Of a stretch of 64,000 nucleotides of DNA, positions 47,719-55,018 are shown piece after piece. The notes under the pieces are model-generated. The model did not search any database, was not told the origin of the DNA, and saw only the letters and a program-made list of their open reading frames with translations. The stretch comes from an uncultured Clostridia bacterium. Its GTDB lineage: Bacteria > Bacillota > Clostridia > Christensenellales > Aristaeellaceae. Position 1 is the first letter of the stretch; every line of letters starts with the position of its first letter. The DNA is taken from positions 1-64,000 of the forward strand of contig CAKTZR010000005.1 in assembly GCA_934636105.1 (NCBI GenBank), given 5' to 3'. The position numbers were made by a program, and so were the translations under genes.

Positions 47719-48192
47719 TCAGCCGAACATGGTCATCTGCTTGCCCTTCTGTTCTTCGATTTCGATGTTTTTCTTTTTGATAAATCTGTCATAGGGTTCT
47801 GCAACGATCCCGTATTCAGCGTACATTTCGCGGGTTTTCGGGTTGCTTTCGACCGCATAGTACAGCGATCCTTCTTCTCCGTATTTCGGGAAGATAAACC
47901 GATTGAGCGCCGAACGCTTAAACACCGGCGGTTCTGCATCGAAATCATTAAAATACGCTTCATTCGGTTTCCAGCCAGTTTTCTTGAAGATATTTTCCAT
48001 CGTCATTTCCTGCTGGTATTTGGGACGTGCCGTCACGATGATCACGTAGTCGTTTTTGACTGCTTCGATCAGGTCGAGCCTATACAGCTCTGCATCCATT
48101 CTCTTGCTGAACGGTCTGAGAAAACGGGTTTGCATCTGGTTCGATACCAGCGTGTAGTTGAGGTCGAGCAGGCAGATTCTTTTGCTTTCCAT
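47719..48192 (-). CDS. HAD-like hydrolase-fold protein with altered motif I
   Basis: A 157-residue protein. Motif I reads ICLLDLNYTLVSN, so the second Asp of the usual DxDxT is Asn; motif II is IIVTARP, and KRSALNRFIFPKY and YYAVESNPKTREMYAEYGIV take the places of motifs III and IV. Phosphatase activity of standard type normally needs the second Asp, so this may be a phosphotransferase, a different specificity or a binding protein. It stands directly before the ParB-like cluster. Confidence 0.75.
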   Translation of the reverse strand: MESKRICLLDLNYTLVSNQMQTRFLRPFSKRMDAELYRLDLIEAVKNDYVIIVTARPKYQQEMTMENIFKKTGWKPNEAYFNDFDAEPPVFKRSALNRFIFPKYGEEGSLYYAVESNPKTREMYAEYGIVAEPYDRFIKKKNIEIEEQKGKQMTMFG

Positions 48193-48246
48193 TTTTGGTT
48201 TACCCCTTTCAGTGTCCGGTTATTTTTGTATTTAACGCACATAAAT

Positions 48247-48275
48247 ATTATACCATATTTGGATGAAGTAAACAA
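48247..48275 (-). promoter_or_regulatory. Promoter for the HAD/ParB/packaging operon
   Basis: The minus strand has TTGTTT (48270-48275), a 17-base spacer and TATAAT (48247-48252). It lies about 55 bases before the HAD-like start and probably opens the late transcript. Confidence 0.65.
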
Positions 48276-48332
48276 TAATTAGATAGATTATTTTGGGAAT
48301 TTCTTTTATTCCTCATCCTGAACAGAAAATAA

Positions 48333-48424
48333 GAAAAGCGACGATATCAATATCGCCGCTTTCTCTCGTCCAACCACAACGAGCATGACACCTTCAAGGG
48401 GGGGAAGGCTGACTTGTAAGGTCA
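48333..48424 (-). ncRNA. Candidate ~90-nt structured transcript in the early/late gap
   Basis: An extended -10 element TGTTATAAT (minus strand, 48430-48438) precedes this stretch. It folds with CACAA/TTGTG and TGAC/GTCA closing a C-rich loop, then ends at the strong hairpin GCGACGATAT/ATATCGCCGC (48333-48363), followed by TTTTC on the minus strand. It occupies most of the 326-base gene-free gap 48193-48518. It may be a small RNA or simply an attenuated leader controlled by the neighbouring ArpU-like gene. Confidence 0.45.
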
Positions 48425-48518
48425 TTGTGATTATAACACACGAATCTTCGATAGGGAAGATGGAGTTTTTGCGGCTTTTATGCTGGAAATCCGTTTTTTT
48501 CTTGCTTTTTGCGATATT

Positions 48519-49022
48519 TTACGATGCCATTTCGTAAATTTTCTTCATTGCAGATTTTCGGAGTTCCCGCAGCTTGTCTCTTGAGCAGTTTTCATTGAAT
48601 TTGGTTTTGTAGCCGAGGATCATCTCGTTGTAGGTTTTCCCCTCAAAAACCTTTCCTTCGATCATCCACTTTTCTTTCTCAGTAAGTCCTCCGAGCCACG
48701 CCACAACAAATTGAAGAAGAACGATCTTGCCGTCCAGCTCTTTTTGAAGCTCATCCCGAACGCGTATCAGCTCAACTATTTCAGGCGGTTCGTAACCGCT
48801 AGCAAGCATGATTCCCATCCGTTCCGTCGGATTGCCTACGCTCGTTCCATGCGGCATTCCTTCTTCGGTATTTCCGCTCGAATACGCAAGATTTTCGGCG
48901 GATAATTTCTTGAACCTTTCGATTTCTTTAGAGTAAGCCTCGATTTGGAGCGTAAGGTGATTGCAGCGTCCCATGCACGTTTTATATTCGCTAAGCATTT
49001 TATCTACACTTTCGGGAGTCAT
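48519..49022 (-). CDS. ArpU/sigma-4-like phage transcription regulator
   Basis: A 167-residue protein with GGAGGTGAT upstream. The N-terminal half is a coiled coil (LQIEAYSKEIERFKKLSAEN). The C-terminal 60 residues resemble sigma region 4 or ArpU (LTEKEKWMIEGKVFEGKTYN, then SRDKLRELRKSAMKKIYEM). Such proteins activate late genes in Gram-positive phages; the position between early genes and the packaging operon fits. Confidence 0.75.
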   Translation of the reverse strand: MTPESVDKMLSEYKTCMGRCNHLTLQIEAYSKEIERFKKLSAENLAYSSGNTEEGMPHGTSVGNPTERMGIMLASGYEPPEIVELIRVRDELQKELDGKIVLLQFVVAWLGGLTEKEKWMIEGKVFEGKTYNEMILGYKTKFNENCSRDKLRELRKSAMKKIYEMAS

Positions 49023-49038
49023 TGGATATCACCTCCGC

Positions 49039-49461
49039 TTAAAATGGCAAATCGTCATCATTTATCGGTGTAAATTCGCCGTACCCGTCGCCCTGCGATT
49101 CTCCGTCTGGGTTTGGAACCGCCTGACCCGTGCCGGATGCTCTGTCGTTTTTGCTGGACAGGAATTTGATTTTGTCAACGATGAACTCCGTCGTGTATAC
49201 TCGCTTCCCGTCCTTCTCATAGCTGCCAGTTCTGACGTGGCTTTGAACCGCTACCGTTCTCCCCTTTGCAAGGTATCTTTCGCATAATTCCGCAGTCTTT
49301 TCGTATGCCGTAAATTGAATATAATCTGCATCGTACCCGCCGTTCTGACTCTTGTACTCGCGATTTACGGCAACAGAAAACGTCGTTTTTTTCTTGCCTG
49401 ACTGCATCACCCTTATGTCTGGATCACGAGTCAAATTTCCGATATGAACACACAAGTTCAT
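49039..49461 (-). CDS. ssb: Single-stranded DNA-binding protein
   Basis: A 140-residue OB-fold protein (MNLCVHIGNLTRDPDIRVMQ) with the SSB pattern FSVAVNREYKSQNGGYDADY and YLAKGRTVAVQSHVRTGSYE, a disordered linker and the acidic tip NDDDLPF that recruits partner proteins. It serves phage replication and RecT-type recombination. Confidence 0.94.
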   Translation of the reverse strand: MNLCVHIGNLTRDPDIRVMQSGKKKTTFSVAVNREYKSQNGGYDADYIQFTAYEKTAELCERYLAKGRTVAVQSHVRTGSYEKDGKRVYTTEFIVDKIKFLSSKNDRASGTGQAVPNPDGESQGDGYGEFTPINDDDLPF

Positions 49462-49481
49462 CCTTCATTCCTCCATGCAGC

Positions 49482-49700
49482 TTATTTGTAAACCTTGCCG
49501 GATTTCTTGTCCTGAACCTGAATCCGTTCAATCAGGTCAAATCCTGCAAAGTCTATAACAGATTTCACGGTCTTAATCATTCGTTTAAGACGTTCTTCTT
49601 CTGCACTTTGTTCTGTTTGCACGGGTTTCATCGCTTCATACGCTGTCGGATCTCGATATCCTTCTGCATTGTGTTGAGGATAGCTTCTCGTCTTACGCAT
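49482..49700 (-). CDS. Small phage protein of unknown function
   Basis: A 72-residue protein (MRKTRSYPQHNAEGYRDPTA). The N terminus is polar and contains YRDPTAYEAM, a stretch I recall from many small clostridial phage proteins; the C-terminal 40 residues are helical and end KSGKVYK. It lies between ThyX-like and SSB genes with a GGGAGGT site. Function not known. Confidence 0.7.
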   Translation of the reverse strand: MRKTRSYPQHNAEGYRDPTAYEAMKPVQTEQSAEEERLKRMIKTVKSVIDFAGFDLIERIQVQDKKSGKVYK

Positions 49701-50235
49701 ACGGATACCTCCCGCAAGGATTCATTTCGTGGCACACTCCATTACAGTATTCGCAGAGAGGAACTAGTTTTCCGGCATATTCAGGAGTAACGCCAACCAC
49801 CAGCGCACACATGACCTCCATGCACTTTCTTGTCGTTTCGGATGCCTGCATACAAAGACGCTTATTGGCCATGACCATAATTTCTTCACCGTTCACGTCA
49901 AGGATCATGTTCACTGGCGTATTCCGAGGCGCAGAGTCTCCGTTCATGAAGCTCTGCCTGTCATTTCTGAGTGATCCCACATACGGCTCTGCATGTTTAT
50001 GCCGCGCAAAGTGGGTTGAAATGTTGCTCGGAATACCAGTAATTTTGAACGAATACATAAGGTGACGGATGGGGGAATGGCGAGCGTTGAGAATCCTGCT
50101 TTTCCAATCAGACCCCGGAGGGGTTTTCGCGTCCTTCCAGCAGGTAATCAGTGCTCTGCGCTTTACTTCCTCCCAATCTTTTTCAGACGGATACCCGATC
50201 AGCTCAATCGAAATACCTTGCATACTTTCGCTCAT
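49693..50235 (-). CDS. Divergent ThyX-like (FAD-dependent thymidylate synthase family) protein
   Basis: A 180-residue protein with start at 50235 (MSESMQGISIELIGYPSEKD). It aligns with ThyX: RHSPIRHLMYSFKITGIPSN, then FARHKHAEPYVGSLRNDRQ in place of the ThyX signature RHRxxSxxxxSxR (third Arg is Lys, first Ser is Glu), then NKRLCMQASETTRKCMEVMC. A Cys-rich end (LCEYCNGVCHEMNPCG) is extra. It may make thymidylate, or methylate or hydroxymethylate another pyrimidine nucleotide for the phage. A canonical ThyX is in the host part of this window. Confidence 0.82.
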   Translation of the reverse strand: MSESMQGISIELIGYPSEKDWEEVKRRALITCWKDAKTPPGSDWKSRILNARHSPIRHLMYSFKITGIPSNISTHFARHKHAEPYVGSLRNDRQSFMNGDSAPRNTPVNMILDVNGEEIMVMANKRLCMQASETTRKCMEVMCALVVGVTPEYAGKLVPLCEYCNGVCHEMNPCGRYPYA

Positions 50236-50254
50236 TTTTCTTCTTCCCTTCTGC

Positions 50255-50446
50255 TTACCATTCGGCTTCTTCTGCTCCCTGAATGAGGATACAAGGTTCA
50301 AGAACCTTCGACTTGGCGCCATCGCGAGTAATCTTGTAGTCTTTCGCGCCTTTGCATCCATACCCATTTTTCACGAGGATTCCAGCGACAATCTGCCGAT
50401 CTTCTTCCTTCTGAATCCTCAAACGGATTGTTTTTTGTTCGTCCAT
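50255..50446 (-). CDS. Small phage protein of unknown function
   Basis: A 63-residue protein (MDEQKTIRLRIQKEEDRQIV) with TAAGGAGG upstream. A compact alpha/beta pattern (VAGILVKNGYGCKGAKDYKI). No family was recognised. Confidence 0.6.
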   Translation of the reverse strand: MDEQKTIRLRIQKEEDRQIVAGILVKNGYGCKGAKDYKITRDGAKSKVLEPCILIQGAEEAEW

Positions 50447-50456
50447 ACGTTCCTCC

Positions 50457-50654
50457 TTAGTCTGTCACAAGCTGTCCGTTTTTGTCATATCGAGGGGCGA
50501 TGAACCCTTGATTGGGTGATACCCAATAGTGAACACCGTCCGGGCTTTCCCAGTCGGTGATAAACCCTGCCGTCAAGCTGATTGATGTATCTTTGCACCC
50601 AGTCAGCATCAAAAGCAAAATGCTGAGTGCTGCAACAAGAATCACCCTTTTCAT
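50457..50654 (-). CDS. Small phage lipoprotein
   Basis: A 65-residue protein with a classic lipoprotein signal: MKRVILVAALSILLLMLTGC, cut before Cys20. The mature part (DWESPDGVHYWVSPNQGFIA, ending DKNGQLVTD) resembles a short domain seen in DUF6440-type phage proteins. Phage-encoded lipoproteins often block superinfection at the cell surface, which is my guess here. Confidence 0.75.
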   Translation of the reverse strand: MKRVILVAALSILLLMLTGCKDTSISLTAGFITDWESPDGVHYWVSPNQGFIAPRYDKNGQLVTD

Positions 50655-51073
50655 GGCTTTTCCTCGCTCCTTTTATATCCAGCATATCCCTTGTATTTAT
50701 AGTGATGGCATGTTCCGTCTATCGGCTCATCATCTCGAATGTGCGTCATCTCGGTATCGCAGTCGATAAAATACGGCTTTTCGTAGATCGGACGCTTATG
50801 ATATTCGCAGAATGGGCCACAATAGTCTGATATTTCTTCATACAGTTTGATTGCCTCTGTATCGCTCTCAAGTATTTTTTGAAGAACAGGTGGGATGTTC
50901 TTCTCAAGGCTTTCTACGGGCTGATTCATGGCGTATACACCATAGATACAGGTTTTGCAGTTATGACGGCACGGATTTCCGTTGCATTGGCGTTCATGAT
51001 TCGATGCCGCGCTCTTTTTTTCAAAACATCGAGAGCAGAAGCAGCACTTATAAGCGGTTATCTTGGTCGGCAC
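50651..51073 (-). CDS. Cys/His-rich zinc-finger phage protein, GTG start
   Basis: A 140-residue protein starting with GTG at 51073 after AAAGGAG. The N terminus has CCFCSRCFEKKSAASNHERQ, a C2H2-like finger, and then CRHNCKTC; the C-terminal half has CGPFCEYH and GTCHHYK. It is probably a DNA- or RNA-binding accessory protein. It overlaps its neighbours by 1 and 4 bases. Confidence 0.65.
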   Translation of the reverse strand: MPTKITAYKCCFCSRCFEKKSAASNHERQCNGNPCRHNCKTCIYGVYAMNQPVESLEKNIPPVLQKILESDTEAIKLYEEISDYCGPFCEYHKRPIYEKPYFIDCDTEMTHIRDDEPIDGTCHHYKYKGYAGYKRSEEKP

Positions 51074-51585
51074 TATTCTTTCTCCTTTCTGTCTGCCATG
51101 ATGTTTATCATCGCCCAGCTACCGCCGTCACGATCATCTGCAAGGACATGATCGAAAGACTTTCCGAGTGCACATTTATTGCAATCTTTATCACACAGCA
51201 CACACTTCTCGTGGGCTGCGGCAACAATGGCGTCCATTTCGCTCATTTTAATGATGGTTTCATCTTCTTCGACGGCGGCATTTTTACCGAAACATGTCTT
51301 GTATTGCATGTTTGGCAACATGCGCATAACACCTTGCAGCTTTTCCACCGGAACAGTTCTGAGAATCTTCTCAACCAACTTATATGTCTGCCCGCTGAGA
51401 AGCCGAAGATCACGCCAGCCATTCGGGATGGCTTTGACACGTCTTTGCAGCACTTCTTCGCACTTGGTAAATTCAGTGACAGCGGCAAACAGACCGAAAA
51501 TACAGTTGAGTTCTTCGCGATTACAACGGAGAATCGGAAGCACTTTTTCCTCCGAAGGGGGGGCTTTCTTCGCAGATTTTCCCAT
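51073..51585 (-). CDS. Phage protein of unknown function (DUF5651-like)
   Basis: A 170-residue protein with start at 51585 (MGKSAKKAPPSEEK), 9 bases after AGGAG; an ATG at 51594 touches the ribosome site. The N-terminal region is helical (NREELNCIFGLFAAVTEFTK), and a Cys-rich end (EKCVLCDKDCNKCALGKSFD) may bind metal. It resembles a family of early-region clostridial phage proteins without assigned function. Confidence 0.65.
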   Translation of the reverse strand: MGKSAKKAPPSEEKVLPILRCNREELNCIFGLFAAVTEFTKCEEVLQRRVKAIPNGWRDLRLLSGQTYKLVEKILRTVPVEKLQGVMRMLPNMQYKTCFGKNAAVEEDETIIKMSEMDAIVAAAHEKCVLCDKDCNKCALGKSFDHVLADDRDGGSWAMINIMADRKEKE

Positions 51586-51590
51586 ATTAT

Positions 51591-51731
51591 TCATCTCCTG
51601 TTAGTCCGATTCAAGCCACTTTGGCAGTCTTTTCGCCAATCAATCTTACTCATTTTTGTTTTTCTATCCGATTTTTCCGAACAATTCTTGTCGCCACGGA
51701 TGCTCCTTCTTGTTGATATTTTTTCTCGCAC
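51591..51731 (-). CDS. Possible 46-residue basic peptide
   Basis: An open frame starting GTG at 51731 (or ATG at 51653) gives a Lys/Arg-rich peptide containing KMSKIDWRKDCQSGLN and ends with TGA overlapping the ATGA of the next gene. The end overlap and basic character suggest a real coupled gene; the weak ribosome site argues against it. It fills what would otherwise be an empty 140-base gap. Confidence 0.3.
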   Translation of the reverse strand: MREKISTRRSIRGDKNCSEKSDRKTKMSKIDWRKDCQSGLNRTNRR

Positions 51732-51733
51732 TT

Positions 51734-52558
51734 CTACTTATCCCACGGGAACTGCTGAATAAAATCGTCCCCCATAATTTCTCGCAGGCTCGATTTCATA
51801 AAAATCGGAGTGTTTTGCTGCGCAGAACAGTAGGCCAGCTCATCAATCCAGCTCTTTTCTGGAATAACCTTGTCTTTCCGATTGCCCGTTTCCGCTCCGA
51901 CAATAATCCAATCCACCCGCTGTTCTGGCGGTGTGTCGAAATAATTCAGCCCGGTAAACGGTGCAAAAATCGGTTCGATGGAAACAAACGTCTTTGCTTT
52001 TCCGCAGAAGAAATATTCCTGCATCGGGTTTTCACAAGTCGTCCCGTACCAGAATCGGTCATTGTTCAGCGGCAATATGCCCGATTGAATCAGTTTGATA
52101 TATCGTTTTGGATTCTTGGTCAGGAACAGGTAGCGATGTTGTGGCGCAGCTTTGCAAGCCTCAATTACCGCGCTGATCCACTCCGTCGGCACCCACTCGC
52201 CAAACAAATCTGCCATCGAACACACGAAAATGGTTTTTGGCTTTTTCCAGCGCTGCGGCTCGTCCAGCTTGTAGCGATGGAAGGTTGGGGAAAATCCAAA
52301 CGGATACGCAGCGTTAGTTATACTTCCGTCCTTGTTCTTCTGTTCCCACGGATAATCAAGTTCTAACGGTTTTCCCGCTCCTGTCAGCATCCCACGCTCA
52401 ATCAGGTGCCGTTGGCATTGGCATTCTGGGTCATATATTTCTCTCGACCCAAAACGCTCCGCAATGCTCCGCGCGTAGCAGTATTGACAGCCGTGCAGAC
52501 AGCCAGTCACGGGGTTCCACGAGCTGTCACACCAATCAATTTTCGTCTTGATTCCCAT
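51734..52558 (-). CDS. Phage Gp37/Gp68-family (DUF5131) radical-SAM-like protein
   Basis: A 274-residue protein with start at 52558 (MGIKTKIDWCDSSWNPVTG), overlapping the previous gene by 23 bases. The cluster CLHGCQYCYARSIAERF has CxxxCxxC as in radical SAM enzymes. Family blocks FVCSMADLFGEWVPTEWISA, RYLFLTKNPKRYIKLIQSG and VDWIIVGAETGNRKDKVIP are intact. The family is common in phages and mobile elements; the substrate is unknown. Confidence 0.88.
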   Translation of the reverse strand: MGIKTKIDWCDSSWNPVTGCLHGCQYCYARSIAERFGSREIYDPECQCQRHLIERGMLTGAGKPLELDYPWEQKNKDGSITNAAYPFGFSPTFHRYKLDEPQRWKKPKTIFVCSMADLFGEWVPTEWISAVIEACKAAPQHRYLFLTKNPKRYIKLIQSGILPLNNDRFWYGTTCENPMQEYFFCGKAKTFVSIEPIFAPFTGLNYFDTPPEQRVDWIIVGAETGNRKDKVIPEKSWIDELAYCSAQQNTPIFMKSSLREIMGDDFIQQFPWDK

Positions 52559-53042
52559 TAAAATCGTCCTCTTTCGGCGGCTCGGGCTTTGCGATTTCAA
52601 ACTCTTCTGCAAGCCACTTAAACGCAAAATCAAGCGAATACGAGCCGAACCCACTGTGCATTTCTCCGTCTGTCGGGTCAAAATATGTAATGCCGTAGTA
52701 TGGTTTTTCAGGCGTTCCGCTCACATAGATTCTGGCGTAGGGCGTTTTTATTTTGTGCTCATCTCTCTTCTCCGCCGCCAGCTTTTCTAGCATGTCGGCG
52801 GCTTTCCGCTTTACATAGCCGTTGCAGCCGACTAATTCCTCGCAAGGGCAACCCTCGCACGTCGCCCCCGCGCAAAGCCTCAGCGCGGTCACCAGTTCCT
52901 CGGCGTTCAGCTCCGGCTTCGGCTTTTCCTCCGCATACTTGCACACCTCCGGGTGCTCGCTCGTCGGGCATGTGTCACCGCCATACGGACACTTGCTATT
53001 GGCGCAGGCATAATCAAGCTCGAAATACCATTTACATTTCAT
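52536..53042 (-). CDS. Cys-rich phage protein of unknown function
   Basis: A 168-residue protein (MKCKWYFELDYACANSKCPY). N-terminal Cys residues (CANSKCPYGGDTCPTSEHPE VC) suggest a zinc-binding module. The middle has a second cluster, LRLCAGATCEGCPCEEL, of the kind repeated in the gene at 55015 (LRTCAGMDCAGCPL). The C-terminal part is a small beta domain (YARIYVSGTPEKPYYGITYF). It sits between the two radical-SAM-type genes. Confidence 0.65.
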   Translation of the reverse strand: MKCKWYFELDYACANSKCPYGGDTCPTSEHPEVCKYAEEKPKPELNAEELVTALRLCAGATCEGCPCEELVGCNGYVKRKAADMLEKLAAEKRDEHKIKTPYARIYVSGTPEKPYYGITYFDPTDGEMHSGFGSYSLDFAFKWLAEEFEIAKPEPPKEDDFNGNQDEN

Positions 53043-53045
53043 CGG

Positions 53046-53933
53046 TCATTCCCTCCAATACTCCATCCGATACTCGGAAAAGCATTTTGTCGATTTGAAA
53101 ATCGCTTTACGGTTTACCCAGCGCGCGAAACGCCTAAGTTCTTCCGGCGGTTCGGCGTTTGTTGTAAAGTCGCGATAGGGCTGTGCAAAAACCTCCGCGC
53201 CGATTTCCCGCAACGCAAGTGCTCGCCGCTCCGCCGAATCCACATCCTGCACAAGCAGATAAACAAAAACCCGGTAAGGCTTTACCCCTGATTCGCCCAG
53301 ATATCGGATCGCAGTCTTAACGGTATCGAGTACAGCATCGGTGTCGCAGCTCATGCGGATAAACCGAATCCATTTGAGCCGCGCCAATAACCGGGCAATC
53401 TCCGGCGTGATGAGCCGTGCGTCAAGCCCCTGATTAAAATCCACCCGCACATCCTGACCGCCCATGTCCGTAATCTGCTCTATCCCATGCGCGCAGGCCA
53501 GAACATTGTTATCCATGAAGACAATATCCCGGCTGTCCGGGCGCTTGATCTCCCGCCATGTCCGATAGGGGCGAATCTGTCCTTCTTTTTTCGGCACGAT
53601 GCACCACGGACAGTTCCGAATACAGCCTCGCGTCAAAAAGCCGATGGCGTGTCTGCATCCCGGATAGATGGAGTAGTCCGGGGACATCGCGTCGATTTTC
53701 TCCGGCAGTTCGTCCATCCTTCCGTACCCCGTCCCGCCCCTGATCGTGTCCGGCGGCAAGTACGGGTTTTCCGGCGTGAACGTGAAAATCTTGCTGCTGT
53801 ATACGCGGTCAAACGTCAACATCGGATTCCACCATTCCACGATATCACCATTATTTTTGTGATATGCGGATATCTTCATCAGCGCGAGGTTCGGGAAGCC
53901 CGTATGATCGCTGTCGTGTAATGCTACGCGCAT
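53046..53933 (-). CDS. Radical SAM protein of phage type
   Basis: A 295-residue protein with start at 53933 (MRVALHDSDHTGFPNLAL), preceded by AAAGAGGGG. The radical SAM cluster is FLTRGCIRNCPWCIVPKKEG (CxxxCxxC), followed by a TIM-barrel pattern: IVFMDNNVLACAHG, VRVDFNQGLDARLITPEI, WIRFIRMSCDTDAVLDTV and VFVYLLVQDVDSAERRALAL. The N-terminal part is B12-domain-like in position but short. Substrate unknown; phage copies may modify nucleic acid or protein. Confidence 0.87.
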   Translation of the reverse strand: MRVALHDSDHTGFPNLALMKISAYHKNNGDIVEWWNPMLTFDRVYSSKIFTFTPENPYLPPDTIRGGTGYGRMDELPEKIDAMSPDYSIYPGCRHAIGFLTRGCIRNCPWCIVPKKEGQIRPYRTWREIKRPDSRDIVFMDNNVLACAHGIEQITDMGGQDVRVDFNQGLDARLITPEIARLLARLKWIRFIRMSCDTDAVLDTVKTAIRYLGESGVKPYRVFVYLLVQDVDSAERRALALREIGAEVFAQPYRDFTTNAEPPEELRRFARWVNRKAIFKSTKCFSEYRMEYWRE

Positions 53934-53937
53934 CTCG

Positions 53938-54378
53938 TTACCCCTCTTTCGGCGATAAGTGAAGTTCGGGAAGAAGGGCTTTGTAATCGTCGCAATCAAT
54001 TCTAAATGCTTCATCAGAACCGCCAACGAACACAGCGTAGGGGCTATCCTTTGCTTCAGATCGAATGATGCCGTCAATTCTGGTGATGTTGAGAATAATT
54101 CCAGATGGAAGCAAGGTAAATGCTGTACATTTCTCGCTTTCGGTTTTCTTGGACACATCTAATGTATCATTTCCCGAAACGGCTCGATAGAGAGCAGCGG
54201 CGATGGCTTTCTTTTCAATCTGGACGCACGTACTGCTTTCTGGGAGTTCGATAAACGGTGATGTGCTATCGCATACAACGCATTGATACCATGCGGTGTA
54301 ACCACTCCCACCCTCAGACGTTACGACTTGCAGTTCCATCCTGTCCCCGCAATACGGGCATTTCGGAATTTCAGACAT
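53938..54378 (-). CDS. Lar-like restriction-alleviation-family protein
   Basis: A 146-residue protein with start at 54378 (MSEIPKCPYCGDRMELQVVT). The N-terminal zinc ribbon CPYCGDRM...YQCVVCDS and the following helix (QIEKKAIAAALYRAV) match the Lar family, which in Rac prophage modifies type I restriction. The C-terminal 70 residues form a separate beta domain (LPSGIILNITRIDGIIRSEA). An anti-restriction role is plausible only by family. Confidence 0.65.
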   Translation of the reverse strand: MSEIPKCPYCGDRMELQVVTSEGGSGYTAWYQCVVCDSTSPFIELPESSTCVQIEKKAIAAALYRAVSGNDTLDVSKKTESEKCTAFTLLPSGIILNITRIDGIIRSEAKDSPYAVFVGGSDEAFRIDCDDYKALLPELHLSPKEG

Positions 54379-55018
54379 ACCCCAACACCTCGTTCTGCAT
54401 ATTTTTGAATCTGGCATAATCCTCAGCCCGTTCTTTGCTCAAAAAGCATGGTCTCCAAGGATAACTCTTGGAAATCTTTTCATTGTCAAGTTCGTCTCGG
54501 AAATATTCCGTATAGTATTCGTCTTCTCCTTTTTGGTAAATATAGATAGTGGATATTTGTTCTTCCCCATAACGAATGCAAGTTTCAATTTCATAAATCG
54601 GGATTTCGCGCAGAAAAAAACATAACACTTTGCAAGAGCAAGAACAAGGTTCTGTAAGTTCTTTCCCGGACGGCGATTTAAAATGGATTTTCCTCTCATC
54701 ATCGCACTTGTCACATTTAACGTGCGCATATTCGTACTTGCAATCAACAAGGTATGCGCATTCCTGAACATCTTTCAAAAGTTCTTTGAGCCGAGTATGT
54801 CGAATTTCTTTAATCTTTTCGTCCCAATTCTTTTTGATAAGGCTTAATTCCTTAATCTGAGCTTTGAGCCGATTGTTCTCATTTTGGAGGTTTTCAACCT
54901 GAAATTGCAGTTCTTCAAAAGTGCTGCGCCTCCATTTTTCAACAAATTGTTGGAACGCTTCATACGTTTCAGGGGCACAGAAACACGGGAACTCTTCATC
55001 CGAATAATATTCGCTCAT
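54371..55018 (-). CDS. Coiled-coil zinc-binding phage protein of unknown function
   Basis: A 215-residue protein with start at 55018 (MSEYYSDEEFPCFCAPETYE), preceded by AAGGAGG. Residues 30-75 form a coiled coil (EELQFQVENLQNENNRLKAQ). Cys residues in HVKCDKCDDERK and EPCSCSCK form a zinc site. The C terminus is an alpha/beta domain. It belongs to the block of small Cys-rich accessory genes. Confidence 0.65.
   Translation of the reverse strand: MSEYYSDEEFPCFCAPETYEAFQQFVEKWRRSTFEELQFQVENLQNENNRLKAQIKELSLIKKNWDEKIKEIRHTRLKELLKDVQECAYLVDCKYEYAHVKCDKCDDERKIHFKSPSGKELTEPCSCSCKVLCFFLREIPIYEIETCIRYGEEQISTIYIYQKGEDEYYTEYFRDELDNEKISKSYPWRPCFLSKERAEDYARFKNMQNEVLGYV

Noticed and set aside
48333..48430. 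39-residue minus-strand frame (MTLQVSLPPLEG start)
   Set aside because: No ribosome site between the -10 element and the ATG, and it runs through the terminator hairpin; better read as a structured RNA.
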